DNA of 64,000 nucleotides from JBBDIJ01 sp040880485 (GTDB lineage: Bacteria > Bacteroidota > Rhodothermia > Balneolales > Balneolaceae). How positions within the stretch are numbered: the first letter of the stretch is position 1; the number at the start of each line of letters is the position of its first letter. The position numbers and the translations under genes are program-made. The stretch is from the NCBI GenBank assembly GCA_040880485.1, contig JBBDIJ010000005.1:62001-126000 (forward strand), given 5' to 3'. Positions 14,257 to 24,106 of the stretch are shown here, in pieces. The notes under the pieces were generated by a model. It made no database searches. It was not told where the DNA came from and saw only the letters and a program-made list of their open reading frames with translations.

Positions 14257-16716
14257 TTCACCACCACGCCTGTAACCAACCCAGAGCCCGAAGATCCCGA
14301 TTCCAATGAGTAACAGGTTCGCTCCACGGGAGATCAGATTGCCGGCCTGATACCAGGTCGGCTCCAGGCGAAGTTCAATCCGGTGCTCTCCGGCGGGAAT
14401 CTCCACGCCTCGCAGAATGTAATTTGTGCGGTGGATAGGTAACTCCTCTACTCCGTTCAGCCAGGCGCTCCATCCCGGCGGATACCAGATTTCACTCAAT
14501 ACGAGGAATCCGGGTTCGCTTCTCCGGGTCTCCAGCTCGATCAGGTTCGGCTCATAGCGGGATATTCGTACACTGGCTTCCGGGTCGGCGACCGGTTGCT
14601 GCTCCAGAGTGCCATCGATCCATGCTTCAGATCGGGGTTCGAACTCTCCGGTCAGCGCCTGCAGCATCTGCACGGGAGGGGTCTCTTCATGAACCCGATC
14701 GGCATAGAAGGCTTTGGGAAGGGGATCTGTAGTCTCCAGGACCACTCCGTCGTCTCCCTCATAGTGAACCTCCCACCCGGGAAGCTCTACGGGAGATCCG
14801 ATGGTGATGAACTTTACATTCAGCATGCGCAGCAGCGGTAGGTTGACCCCGTGCGGCCCACTGTAGAGTGCGTGGTCTATCATGTCCTGATAGTAGCCCG
14901 GTTTCGCTCCGGAGTAGCCTCCGATGGAGGGGTAGTAGTAGGCGGGAATGGCGTTGTTAAAGGGGTTGTCGAGCAGGGGGAAGGTGCGCCAGGGCCACCC
15001 CTCTTCATGGTCTATTTCAGACTGAATTGCACGGTCCAGCGGCCTCTCCTGTCTCCGGATCACCTCCTCTGGAGTCAGGGTTTGATCCACCAGTGCCTGT
15101 TCGCTCATATACCGGCTGTTCACAGTAACCAGGTCGAAAAGAGCTGCTCCGGAGACGACCAGCATCAGGAGCCAGACCGAGAGTTTTCCGGATGCAGCGA
15201 AGCCGAGCAGTACAATCCCTCCTACGAGCAGCAGAATAAAACGGATGGCATCGCCCTTTGCCATCTCCTCTCTGGCAGGTATCAGTTCACTGGTCAACAC
15301 CCTGTTCACCGCATTGGCCACCCGAGGGTCGTCCGGGTCCACCTGGTTCTGCTGTGCCACCTGGGCGGCCAGTTCGTTTCGCTCTCCCGGCTTTTCGTAA
15401 CTGAGCAGGGCAAAGACGGCAAAGACCGCAAGCAGGCCAATGGCACCTGCTGCTGCGGCAGGTTTATGCCACTCCTTTCTGGTGGGGAGAGATCGGAACT
15501 GTTCCCGAATCCACTCCATCCCCATGACCGAAACGGTTCCCCATGTAAATACCGTGACAATGAGCCACATCTCCGGCGTCCTGAATTTGTTGAAGAGCGG
15601 AAAGTGGTGGAACATCAACCGGTTCAATCCGCTAAAATGAGAACCCAGGGAGAAGAGCAGGGTGAGGGCCCCCGCTCCAAAGAAGATCCACTTCAGGTGG
15701 TGGGGTGACTTCAGAAGCCCGATGATGAAAAAGAGAAAGGCGATGGCTCCGAAGTAGTGCGGCCCGCTGGTCATCGGTTTGGGCCCCCAATACGCCTCCG
15801 CACCGCCAAAGGCACCGGGAATGATCAGGGTCATCAGCTCTGCCCGACCCTGGGACCAGGTGAAGGCGTACTCTTCCCCGAGCCCCGTGGTTTCGGCCAC
15901 TTCAGAACCACCACGAATGCTGTATGGAGAGAATTCGAGTGTGCTCCAATAAATTTGAATCGAGACCAAGGCGGCCAGTCCGGCAGCTGCTGCAAGTAAC
16001 AGGGCCGGTTTAAGAAGGGGTTGCAGGCGCTCCTCTCTCCAGGCGGTATAGAGGTCGTAAAGGAACCAGATTCCCAGTGGAAAGAGGAAGTAGTAGGTGA
16101 CCTGCGGGTGGAAGGCCCTCAGGTGTAGCGTAAGAGCGAGAGCGAAGATGAAGAACGAGAGGGGGCGGGACCAACGGGTGTGCATTAGTAGCTGGTAGCC
16201 GGCAAAGAGCCAGGGGATATAGATGACGGCCAGGAATTTCGCGTTGTGGCCCGCTCCGATGATGATCGGGAAGTAGGTGCTCAGGGCAATGATGATGGCT
16301 CCGAACAGACTGCTGAGCCGGTGAAACTTCATCAGCCTGAAGAAGAGATAGAGTCCTCCGAGAAAGACCCAGTACTCTACAAGCGGATAGATGGGTTGCA
16401 GTAGCTGCAGGAATGTATCCAGATTCCAGGGCTGTGGCGGGTGGGAGAGGGTAGCCGCCGGCATACCGGAAAACATGTGGGTGGCCCAGTGTGCAATCTC
16501 TCCAAGGGCATTTCTCGCTTCGATGAGCGACTGTGCCCCCGCGCGCCACTGAATCATGTCGTGCCCCATATACTGCATGCCGCCAAGAATGGAGGGGGAG
16601 AAGAGTGCGAGGGGAACCAGGGCGAGCAGGAGGAGGGAGAATGTCTCTTTACGACGTTCCGAAAGCTCGTCCCACCACTCTTTCCTCTGAATCTTGTTGC
16701 GCCCTCTCTTTCCCAT
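14236..16716 (-). CDS. YfhO-like multi-span membrane protein
   Basis: An 826-residue integral membrane protein resembling the YfhO family (PF09586), thought to be GT-C-type glycosyltransferases or lipid-glycosylation factors. After a charged N-terminus come about a dozen spans. The first periplasmic loop has MGHDMIQWRAGAQSLIEARN, with the Asp expected in GT-C loops, and HMFSGMPAATLSHPP. A soluble domain of about 250 residues follows, ending EIWYPPGWSAWLNG and RGVEIPAGEHRIELRL, the typical YfhO C-terminal beta domain, then one last span. It is followed four bases later in the window by gatC on the same strand. Confidence 0.82.
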   Translation of the reverse strand: MGKRGRNKIQRKEWWDELSERRKETFSLLLLALVPLALFSPSILGGMQYMGHDMIQWRAGAQSLIEARNALGEIAHWATHMFSGMPAATLSHPPQPWNLDTFLQLLQPIYPLVEYWVFLGGLYLFFRLMKFHRLSSLFGAIIIALSTYFPIIIGAGHNAKFLAVIYIPWLFAGYQLLMHTRWSRPLSFFIFALALTLHLRAFHPQVTYYFLFPLGIWFLYDLYTAWREERLQPLLKPALLLAAAAGLAALVSIQIYWSTLEFSPYSIRGGSEVAETTGLGEEYAFTWSQGRAELMTLIIPGAFGGAEAYWGPKPMTSGPHYFGAIAFLFFIIGLLKSPHHLKWIFFGAGALTLLFSLGSHFSGLNRLMFHHFPLFNKFRTPEMWLIVTVFTWGTVSVMGMEWIREQFRSLPTRKEWHKPAAAAGAIGLLAVFAVFALLSYEKPGERNELAAQVAQQNQVDPDDPRVANAVNRVLTSELIPAREEMAKGDAIRFILLLVGGIVLLGFAASGKLSVWLLMLVVSGAALFDLVTVNSRYMSEQALVDQTLTPEEVIRRQERPLDRAIQSEIDHEEGWPWRTFPLLDNPFNNAIPAYYYPSIGGYSGAKPGYYQDMIDHALYSGPHGVNLPLLRMLNVKFITIGSPVELPGWEVHYEGDDGVVLETTDPLPKAFYADRVHEETPPVQMLQALTGEFEPRSEAWIDGTLEQQPVADPEASVRISRYEPNLIELETRRSEPGFLVLSEIWYPPGWSAWLNGVEELPIHRTNYILRGVEIPAGEHRIELRLEPTWYQAGNLISRGANLLLIGIGIFGLWVGYRRGGEEDLDIG

Positions 16717-16720
16717 CGGC

Positions 16721-17008
16721 CTACTCGATCACTCTTGGCACCCGGAAGTAGTCGGAATCGGCATCCGGCGCATTTTTCAGGGCTTCTTCGTGAGATACCG
16801 GCTCCCGGGCAAGATCTTTCCGGAACCGCGGCTCCGCTTCGGCGACATGCTCCAGCGGTTCCACCCCTTCTGTATCCAGCTCGTTGAGAGTCTCCATGTA
16901 CTCGAGAACCCGGTTCATGTCTCCTTTCAGGCTCTCCACCTCTTTATCGTCGAGCTGGAGGCGGGCCAGGTTGGCTACATAACGAACATCATCACTGGTA
17001 ACGGCCAT
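16721..17008 (-). CDS. gatC: Asp/Glu-tRNA(Asn/Gln) amidotransferase subunit C
   Basis: A 95-residue subunit that stabilises the GatAB complex, which converts Glu-tRNA(Gln) or Asp-tRNA(Asn) to the amidated forms. It starts MAVTSDDVRYVANLARLQLD and has the family core MNRVLEYMETLNELDTEGVEPLEHV and the C-terminal SHEEALKNAPDADSDYFRVP with the invariant VP. ATG 17008 is chosen by family alignment. gatA and gatB are not in the window, so the complex is encoded elsewhere. It precedes the YfhO-like gene with a four-base gap. Confidence 0.95.
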   Translation of the reverse strand: MAVTSDDVRYVANLARLQLDDKEVESLKGDMNRVLEYMETLNELDTEGVEPLEHVAEAEPRFRKDLAREPVSHEEALKNAPDADSDYFRVPRVIE

Positions 17009-17094
17009 ATTGCAATCGGTTTGGTCATAGCAGGCCCGTCCCTGGGGAACGGCCCCTTTCAGGTCGTGCAAAAGGTAAGAAAGTTTTTGGACAG

Positions 17095-18111
17095 TTAAGC
17101 TCTGCCCCGGAGCACTTTGCAGACCGCTTCGGTAAACCCGGAGGTCGAGCCATTGCCGCCGATATCCTTTGTGCACTCCCCTTTATGGTCGTGCAGGACC
17201 GTGTAAAGGGCCGATCGAACGCGGTTTCTGATGTCTCGCTTCCCGATGTGGTCCAGCAGCATCATGGCGGAGAAGAGGAGCGCGATCGGGTTGGCCATAT
17301 TTTTACCTGCGATATCCGGGGCCGAGCCGTGAACCGCTTCGAAGATCGCAGCGTCGTCTCCAATGTTGGCGCTTCCGGTAACGCCCAGCCCACCCACCAG
17401 TCCGGATGCGAGGTCCGACAGAATATCCCCGAACAGGTTGGTGGTTACAATCACGTCAAACTGTTTCGGATTCATGACCATCTGCATGGCCATGTTATCT
17501 ACAATCAGATCCTGAAATTCGATATCCGGATACCCTTTGGCGACCTCTTTTCCCGTCTCCAGAAAGAGTCCGGTCGTGAGCTTCAGAATATTCGCTTTGT
17601 GAACCAGTGTGACCCGTTTTCTCCCACGAGCTTTCGCATATTTGAAGGCGGCGGTGATAATTTTACGGCTCGCCTCTCTGGTAACCACAGCTACACTCTC
17701 GGCGTGGTTTTTCTCTGCATCGACCCATCTCTCCACTCCGGAGTAAAGCCCCTGTGTGTTCTCGCGAAACATCACCATGTTCACGTCCAGGAAAGGGGTA
17801 TAGATGTTGGGCAGCGAGCGTGCCGGGCGAATGTTGCAGTAGAGGTCGAACTTTTGCCTGAGGCCTACATTCACAGAGCGGAATCCAGATCCGACCGGTG
17901 TGGTCAGAGGACCTTTGAGGGCCACTTTATGGGTGCCAATGGACTCCACAAGCTCATCCGGCATCGGGTTGCCATCCGCTTCCCAGGCGGCGAGCCCTGC
18001 ACTCTGTTCAATCCAGTTGATTTCGGCACCGGCTGTATCGAGTATCGTCGTGACGGCTTTGGAGATCTCCGGGCCTATGCCGTCTCCGGGAATAAGAACT
18101 ACGTTGTGCAT
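17095..18111 (-). CDS. Isocitrate dehydrogenase, NAD type (ICDH/IPMDH family)
   Basis: A 338-residue decarboxylating beta-hydroxyacid dehydrogenase. It has LIPGDGIGPEI at the N-terminus, GPLTTPVGSGFRSVNVGLRQ and the arginine cluster LYCNIRPARS for the tricarboxylate, FRENTQGLYSGVE, the Tyr/Lys pair region around VHKANIL, and EAVHGSAPDIAGKNMANP. The S-x-FRS-x-N-x-x-LR pattern and the short length resemble NAD-dependent isocitrate dehydrogenases (IDH3-like). Homoisocitrate or 3-isopropylmalate dehydrogenase are the alternatives, but no leucine or lysine biosynthesis genes adjoin. It would feed the TCA cycle. Confidence 0.75.
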   Translation of the reverse strand: MHNVVLIPGDGIGPEISKAVTTILDTAGAEINWIEQSAGLAAWEADGNPMPDELVESIGTHKVALKGPLTTPVGSGFRSVNVGLRQKFDLYCNIRPARSLPNIYTPFLDVNMVMFRENTQGLYSGVERWVDAEKNHAESVAVVTREASRKIITAAFKYAKARGRKRVTLVHKANILKLTTGLFLETGKEVAKGYPDIEFQDLIVDNMAMQMVMNPKQFDVIVTTNLFGDILSDLASGLVGGLGVTGSANIGDDAAIFEAVHGSAPDIAGKNMANPIALLFSAMMLLDHIGKRDIRNRVRSALYTVLHDHKGECTKDIGGNGSTSGFTEAVCKVLRGRA

Positions 18112-18157
18112 GGGGTCTCTGTCTTGAGTTCGGGTTGAACCATTTTAATTCAATTTC

Positions 18158-20044
18158 TCACGGTTTTCCGCCCAGTAGGCGCAGGCCGTTAAGGACGACC
18201 AGCAGAGTGCTGCCTTCGTGTCCGATCACTCCGGCGGTAAGCGGCAGGTCGATTAAAAAGACCCCGGCAAGCAGCAACAAAATGACCGCGAGGCTGAAGG
18301 CGATGTTTTGACGCACTACAGAGCCGGCCCGGCGCGAGAGGCTGAAGAGGTAGGGAAGTTTCTCCAGATTGTCCCCCATAAGAACAACGTCCGCTGTCTC
18401 CAGAGCTACATCGGTGCCGGCCCCGCCCATGGCGATCCCGAGATGGCTGCTCGCGAGAGCCGGCGCGTCGTTCACTCCGTCTCCAATCATGGCAACTCGC
18501 CCGGTCTCTGTGAGCTGCCGAATGCACTCCACCTTCTCTTCCGGTAGCAGCTCGGAGTGGACCGTGTCGATGCCCAGTTCGCCTGCGATCTGATTTGCAA
18601 CAACTTCATGATCTCCGGTGAGCATTACAATACGTGAAATTCCCAGTTTTCGAAGGCGTTGAAGTGCATCCCGGGCCGCCGGTCTGATCTGGTCTGCAAG
18701 TGCAATGAGGCCGATCGGCCGCCCCTCTTCTGCTACATAGACGACGGTTTTCCCCTCTTTTTGCAGCCGCTGGGCCGCAGCTAACACATCATCGGGCCAG
18801 CTTTCAAACGATTTTTCGTGGAGCATACGGTTTCCGATCAGGATTCGCATTCCCTGCACCCGTCCGGAGACTCCCAGGCCCGGAAGAAAGGTCAGGTCGT
18901 CGGCGCTGTAAGGCTCAAGGCCCTGTTCTCTGCAATGCTTTACGATCGCCTCTGCGAGGTGATGCTCCGAGTAGCGCTCACAAGCCGTCGCTATTTTGAG
19001 TAGCTCCTCTCCGGACAGGGCGCTTTCTCCTGCGACAGACGAAACCGGTTCGATGTCGGTGACGGCCGGTTTCCCGAGAGTCAGGGTGCCGGTCTTGTCC
19101 AGGGCGATGGTATCGATCACAGCCGCCTGCTCCAGATGGCTTCCTCCCTTAAAGAGGATTCCGTTACGGGCGGCATTGGCAATGGCCGAAATAATAGAGG
19201 CGGGCGTGCTGATGATGAGCGCACAGGGGGAGGCGACCACCAGTACCGTAATGGCTCTGTAGAAGGTGGGTTCAAATTCGTGGCCAAGTAGCAGCCAGGG
19301 AGTAACGATGAGAAGAATAACTAAGACGATTACACCGATCGCATAGCGCGGTTCAAACCGGTCGAGAAAGCGCTGCGTCTTTGCCCTGGTCGACTGCGCC
19401 CGCTCTACCAGCTGTATGATTCGTGAGAGAGTGCTTTCGGAGGCCGTTCGTGTGACGCGAATCTCAATCACTCCGTCCCGGTTCATGGTGGCAGCATACA
19501 CTTCATCCCCCTCCTGAAGGGTCACCGGTATGCTCTCTCCGGTTATGGCCGACTGATCGACACTGGTCCGCCCCTCGCTGATCATGCCGTCGATCGGAAT
19601 TCTCTCTCCGGGACGCACGACAACGACTTGCCCGATTTCCAGCGACTCGACGGCGACCTCCACTTCGGTGCCATCCTCGCGGCGAACCAGAGCGCGGTCG
19701 GGACGGAGCTCCATCAGGGTGTGGATCGCACGGCGGCTCTTGTCCAGTGCGAGGCCTTCCAGCGATCCACTCAAAGAGAAGAGAAAGAGGAGGATGCCTC
19801 CCTCCAGCCACTGGCCAATGATGGCTGCACCAATCGCAGCCAGGAGCATAAGAAAATCGATATTGATCTCACGGCGCTTCAGATCCTTCAGCGTCCCCAC
19901 AGCCCCGTAGTATCCTCCGGCCAGATAGGAGATGATGTAGAAGAGGGTGGCCGCTTCTCCGGAGAGAACCTCTGTCCGGTCGGCTGCAAAACCGGCCAGA
20001 AGAGCCACGGCACAGATCAGTGTCAGTGCCAGATCTCTTTTCAT
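18158..20044 (-). CDS. P1B-4-type metal-transporting ATPase
   Basis: A 628-residue heavy-metal P-type ATPase. It has the TGES actuator loop (QSAITGESIPVTL), the phosphorylation motif DKTGTLTLGKP near residue 315, MLTGDHE and GDGVNDAPALA. The metal-site motif in the sixth span is SPCALI rather than CPC, and the last span has HEGSTLLVVLNGLRLL. These two together mark the P1B-4 subgroup, linked to Co2+ or Fe2+ export. There is no N-terminal metal-binding domain. It shares an ATGA overlap with lgt, so it is translated behind it. The metal is inferred from the motif class. Confidence 0.88.
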   Translation of the reverse strand: MKRDLALTLICAVALLAGFAADRTEVLSGEAATLFYIISYLAGGYYGAVGTLKDLKRREINIDFLMLLAAIGAAIIGQWLEGGILLFLFSLSGSLEGLALDKSRRAIHTLMELRPDRALVRREDGTEVEVAVESLEIGQVVVVRPGERIPIDGMISEGRTSVDQSAITGESIPVTLQEGDEVYAATMNRDGVIEIRVTRTASESTLSRIIQLVERAQSTRAKTQRFLDRFEPRYAIGVIVLVILLIVTPWLLLGHEFEPTFYRAITVLVVASPCALIISTPASIISAIANAARNGILFKGGSHLEQAAVIDTIALDKTGTLTLGKPAVTDIEPVSSVAGESALSGEELLKIATACERYSEHHLAEAIVKHCREQGLEPYSADDLTFLPGLGVSGRVQGMRILIGNRMLHEKSFESWPDDVLAAAQRLQKEGKTVVYVAEEGRPIGLIALADQIRPAARDALQRLRKLGISRIVMLTGDHEVVANQIAGELGIDTVHSELLPEEKVECIRQLTETGRVAMIGDGVNDAPALASSHLGIAMGGAGTDVALETADVVLMGDNLEKLPYLFSLSRRAGSVVRQNIAFSLAVILLLLAGVFLIDLPLTAGVIGHEGSTLLVVLNGLRLLGGKP

Positions 20045-21111
20045 GTAGTGCCGGTTCGTTTTGCCGGTTTACTCCAATCCACCTTGCTGTAGAGGAGCCA
20101 GGCCCCCAGAAGTACCATCGGGATGCTCAGCCATTGCCCCATGTGAAGCACCCAGTCCGCTTCGTAGCTGGCGTGGTAGAGTTTGGTGAATTCGATGAGA
20201 AAACGCCCCGAGAAAAGGAGGACCAGAAAAGCCCCGAAGAGGGACCCTTCCGGAGGACGTTTGTCCCAGGCATTGTAGATCCACATAAGGACCGCCAGAA
20301 CCACCACTGTGGAGAGCGACTCATAGAGCATTGAGGGGTGCCTTGGAAGCAGGTCGACCCGTGCGAATACGACAGCCCAGGGGAGGTCAGTCGCCTTTCC
20401 CAGAATTTCGGAGTTAAAGAAGTTTCCGATCCGTATAAACATACCGCCAATCGCCACAGAGGGGACGACCCGGTCGGCCAGCCAGAGAAAACTCATTCGG
20501 GGTGTGCGGCGCACATAGAGCCACATGGCGATGATGATTCCGATGGCGGCCCCGTGTGATGCAAGGCCACCGCGCCATATGGCCAGAATCAGGCCGGGAT
20601 TTCTCAGATAGTACTCCAGGTCGTAGAAGATAACGTGCCCCAGCCGTGCACCGATGATGGTAGCGATGAGTACAAAAAAGAGCAGCCTGTCCAGCTCCTC
20701 CTGGGTACGTCCGCCCTCTCTCATCATTTTGCCCGCAAGCATATAGCCGAAAATGAATGCGCAGGCGAACATGAGTCCGTACCAGCGGGGTGCGATCGGC
20801 CCAATAGAACTGAGGGTGGGCCCTCCAATCAGGAGAAAGGGGAGTTGTCCGAGAATCAGTGCCCCCCCTATAATGGCCCATCCCTTCCAGGCAGGTTCGG
20901 CCGCCCGCTCTTTCGGGTCGTGAGGCATCAGACGCTGAAACCCGTACCAGATGAGAATGAATCCGGCTACAAGCCCCCATACGGAGAGTGGGAAGGGGAG
21001 TTGAAATTCGGGGATCGTGAAGATGACAGGTTCCACATCCCAGATGAAGTAGCCTTCAGGCGGTTGTGTGGCGTCGGCGGGAGTTTGGCTGTAGGTCTGT
21101 GATTCTTGCAT
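20041..21111 (-). CDS. lgt: Prolipoprotein diacylglyceryl transferase
   Basis: Inner-membrane enzyme (356 residues) that adds diacylglycerol to the lipobox cysteine of prolipoproteins. It has seven or more spans. The Lgt signature is present: GGLASHGAAIGI (essential His/Gly region), then FIRIGNFFNSEILGK, and the periplasmic RHPSMLYESL. It has a longer N-terminal region than the roughly 290-residue E. coli enzyme, with two extra spans around residues 40-100. Its clients in this window include the DUF1343 lipoprotein and the amidohydrolase. It is first gene of a pair with the metal ATPase. Confidence 0.93.
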   Translation of the reverse strand: MQESQTYSQTPADATQPPEGYFIWDVEPVIFTIPEFQLPFPLSVWGLVAGFILIWYGFQRLMPHDPKERAAEPAWKGWAIIGGALILGQLPFLLIGGPTLSSIGPIAPRWYGLMFACAFIFGYMLAGKMMREGGRTQEELDRLLFFVLIATIIGARLGHVIFYDLEYYLRNPGLILAIWRGGLASHGAAIGIIIAMWLYVRRTPRMSFLWLADRVVPSVAIGGMFIRIGNFFNSEILGKATDLPWAVVFARVDLLPRHPSMLYESLSTVVVLAVLMWIYNAWDKRPPEGSLFGAFLVLLFSGRFLIEFTKLYHASYEADWVLHMGQWLSIPMVLLGAWLLYSKVDWSKPAKRTGTT

Positions 21112-21180
21112 GAAACGGATCGGTTGAACGGTAATCGAGCGGTTAAAATACGAAGCAGGACATGAAAAATCACAACGGGT

Positions 21181-23919
21181 CTAATTACCGAAGAGGTCCC
21201 GGATCAGATTGCGTCCGGTGTCCCGGATATACTCCTGAATAATATTCTCGATCATCTCCTGCTGCGGAGAGATTCGGGGAGCCTCCATAGTGCCGTCTAT
21301 GCCCACCGGCACGACAAAGAATCCATCATCGGTGGTCAGTGCATTCACAGCCTGTGAAGGAAGGATGTTCCCGAGACTACTCCCAAAGTGTCCCGGCAGG
21401 CGGATGCTGGCCGTAAAGTCGATCTCATCAGTGAGCAGATGTTGGGTCCCGTTCATCTCGATTCCGATCTGACTGCTCGTGATACGCACTCCACTCAATT
21501 CCAGCAGGGAGTCCTCTATGCGAATATCGGCCGTCCACTCGTCCAGTCCCAAATTGCGAAGTTCATCGGAACCGAGCCATTCGGCAAATTGTACCTGAAG
21601 GGGGTGGTCGGTCAGCCGTGCCTCGCCCATGCCGAAGCTCCCATCGGCTCGAATGGTTTCCGGCAGGTTGTTCAGGAAGACATCCATCTCCGAGTACCAG
21701 TCGATCCCGGCACTAAATGCTCCACTTGCATACTGTTCCATCCGGCTGCTCTCTCCAAGCAGCGGGAACTCCCGGAAGAATTCGTCGGCCTGAAGGCTCG
21801 AAACCTCTCCGGTGAAGTGAATCGAACTGCGATCAGGCTCCGGGACACTCCAGAGCAGCCGACCGGTAGCTGTTCCGCCGAAGAGATGCCCCGACGCATC
21901 CTCCAGCAGAATCTGCTCCCGGTTCATAGAACCACTCCCCTCAATGTTGGTGATAGCTATTCCGAAGATCGTAAGAGTGTCAATTCTGGACGTTACCTGA
22001 GCCTGAATGTTGGGAAGTTCGATGGGGTAGGCGATCTCTTCGTCACTCTCCTCCCAATCCATCAGTTCGTCCATATTCAGGTGGTGGCTCACCCATTGGC
22101 CGGCCAACAGAGGGGTCTCTTCGTCAGCTGGCGCCTCTTTCATCAGGGAGAGCCAGTTCCGCAGGGTACCCGACAGCTCAAAGTCGCTTGAGCCGAAATC
22201 CATAAAAAACTGTTCGAGCCGGAGTTCAGTGGGGGCAACCTGCAGCACCCCCCGCAGATTTGTCACCGGCTGAGGCAGGGAGTCGCCCCTGGCCGATACG
22301 TCCGATAGCTCAAGCGAGCCATTCAAGGCGAGGGATAGCGGGTCGCCGGCGGGCCCTTCGGCACGAAGATCCATCCGGGCCGAACCGGTCAATTCCTGGA
22401 TCCAGGGTTCCAGAGAGTACCAGCGGCTGATCTCTTCGAGAGAGGCGGAACCGTTGACGCGAAGGTTCAGGAGCGGCTCCTCTTCCAGATAGTTATCGAT
22501 GGTTCCAACAAGCGCGAGCCGGTTCTCCCCGATTCGCAAACCTCCTTGTGTAATGTCGACCTGCCGAGCGGTGAACTGTGCATTGAGTTCGATCTCTTCG
22601 GCTCTATCCGGCATTTCAGACAGTTGCAGAGCACCCCCGCGAAGAGTCATGTCGGCTTCAAATTCTGCCTCCTCCGGTGCTGCGAGCGATCCGGACGCCA
22701 CACCATTCAGGGAGAGTAGCCCGGAGAGATGTTCAATTTCTGTTTCGCCGGCTGGTATCAAATGCATCAGAGAGGCGAGTTCAAGGTCTCCACGAAGTGT
22801 GCCTTCAAAAAGAGCATCCTCCTCGAAGGGGTTCTGCAGGGCTCCGCTCCCTTCAATCAGATTTCCCGATACCGTGGCACTGAACTCCCCGAGTTGAACC
22901 AGCTCTGGAGTGGCCAATAGCCGGAGCCGGATCTCTTCGATCGGGTCCTCAAGGTCCGGATTGCTCAGTGAACCGTTATCGACCTCCATGGTGATGCGGA
23001 AGTCCGGAATCTCCCCTTCGGCTATACGCCCCGAGATAAATCCGGAGAGGTGCAGTGAGCCGGAGCTCTGTAAGCCGGCAAGATGCTCCTCGAAGGAGGG
23101 AGGGGCCAGGCGAAGCAGGTCACCAAAATCTTCAGAGGCGGAGCTGAACTCCAGGTCCACCAGCGGTTCACCGGAGCTCCAGTCGGCCAATGACCCATTC
23201 AGATCCAGCTCCAGGCCACGCAGGGAGAGGGCGCCTTCGTGCAGGGTCAGCTCCTCCCGATTCATATCGATGACAGAAACCTGGCGCAGGGAGACCTGGA
23301 AATCTCCCGGAATCTCTGTGTCTCCCTCTCTCCAGTGAAAGGATTGCATGGTGATCTCTGCAGTGCTCTCCAGCAACTCTCCATACTCCAGCCCGAGGGT
23401 GGCATCAATCCCCTCCAGTGTAAGCCGTGAATCTGACGGGTTGTTGTGCCATATGACACGCCCCTCCCGAACGGATATGTCGGGTATGGTGAGCTGAAAT
23501 CCGGCCGTTTCTTCCTCCTCCAACTCTGCGGTGTCGAACAGGTCGTCGAAATTGGTGGTGGAGTCGTTGTAAACGATAAAGTGAACCGTTGGCCGATCTA
23601 CGCTGAAATGAGTGATCTCCAGCTCTCTCCGGAAGAGGGGGAGGAGTGAAAGGGTGACGTTTGCCTGTTCGAAGGTGGCGGGGTTCTCCTCTCCACGACC
23701 CGCAATACGGAACCCTTCGACCTGCAGCCCGGCATTCGGAAACGATCGGAAGAGGGAGAGTGAGAGATGGTCAATCTCTACGTCCCGCCCGAGTGTTTCC
23801 GACACCTGCGGCACCACGAAGGTGCGAAGGCGTTCATCGGTGAACCAGAGGGTGAGGCCAACCATTGTGATGACGAGTAGCAGAAGAAGGCCACCGATGA
23901 TTTTCAGAATGAGTTTCAT
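21181..23919 (-). CDS. AsmA-like large envelope protein
   Basis: A 912-residue protein with one N-terminal membrane anchor (MKLILKIIGGLLLLLVITMVG) followed by a long beta-rich region. It starts with the AsmA pattern LGRDVEIDHLSLSLFRSFPN and GFRIAGRG, then alternating amphipathic strands throughout, as in the AsmA/TamB/YhdP repeating-beta-groove family. Such proteins carry phospholipids to the outer membrane or modulate its assembly. The C-terminal part has LTDEIDFTASIRLPG and GTMEAPRISP, typical of the AsmA C-terminal domain. ATG 23919 precedes the anchor; an in-frame start at 23970 is less likely. It is divergent from the DUF1343 gene. Confidence 0.85.
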   Translation of the reverse strand: MKLILKIIGGLLLLLVITMVGLTLWFTDERLRTFVVPQVSETLGRDVEIDHLSLSLFRSFPNAGLQVEGFRIAGRGEENPATFEQANVTLSLLPLFRRELEITHFSVDRPTVHFIVYNDSTTNFDDLFDTAELEEEETAGFQLTIPDISVREGRVIWHNNPSDSRLTLEGIDATLGLEYGELLESTAEITMQSFHWREGDTEIPGDFQVSLRQVSVIDMNREELTLHEGALSLRGLELDLNGSLADWSSGEPLVDLEFSSASEDFGDLLRLAPPSFEEHLAGLQSSGSLHLSGFISGRIAEGEIPDFRITMEVDNGSLSNPDLEDPIEEIRLRLLATPELVQLGEFSATVSGNLIEGSGALQNPFEEDALFEGTLRGDLELASLMHLIPAGETEIEHLSGLLSLNGVASGSLAAPEEAEFEADMTLRGGALQLSEMPDRAEEIELNAQFTARQVDITQGGLRIGENRLALVGTIDNYLEEEPLLNLRVNGSASLEEISRWYSLEPWIQELTGSARMDLRAEGPAGDPLSLALNGSLELSDVSARGDSLPQPVTNLRGVLQVAPTELRLEQFFMDFGSSDFELSGTLRNWLSLMKEAPADEETPLLAGQWVSHHLNMDELMDWEESDEEIAYPIELPNIQAQVTSRIDTLTIFGIAITNIEGSGSMNREQILLEDASGHLFGGTATGRLLWSVPEPDRSSIHFTGEVSSLQADEFFREFPLLGESSRMEQYASGAFSAGIDWYSEMDVFLNNLPETIRADGSFGMGEARLTDHPLQVQFAEWLGSDELRNLGLDEWTADIRIEDSLLELSGVRITSSQIGIEMNGTQHLLTDEIDFTASIRLPGHFGSSLGNILPSQAVNALTTDDGFFVVPVGIDGTMEAPRISPQQEMIENIIQEYIRDTGRNLIRDLFGN

Positions 23920-24025
23920 AAAAGTTTGATCCGGGAGTGGGGGCGTATGATGAACAGCGCAAGATAACAAGAAATCGTGAGGTCCGGAATGGTACCCACT
24001 TACAGGTTTTTCGTCTCATTTTGTC

Positions 24026-24033
24026 TATTTTTG
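24026..24033 (+). promoter_or_regulatory. -7 box ahead of the DUF1343 gene
   Basis: TATTTTTG is an exact TAnnTTTG box. No TTG lies at the right distance upstream. If used, transcription would begin near 24040, which argues against a translation start at 24038 and for the GTG at 24107. Confidence 0.4.
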
Positions 24034-24106
24034 GGTTGTGAACAGAATCATTGCACACAAAAAGCGGATAATTTCAGGCTGGCTTTGCCTGAAAGACCTG
24101 AACTAT

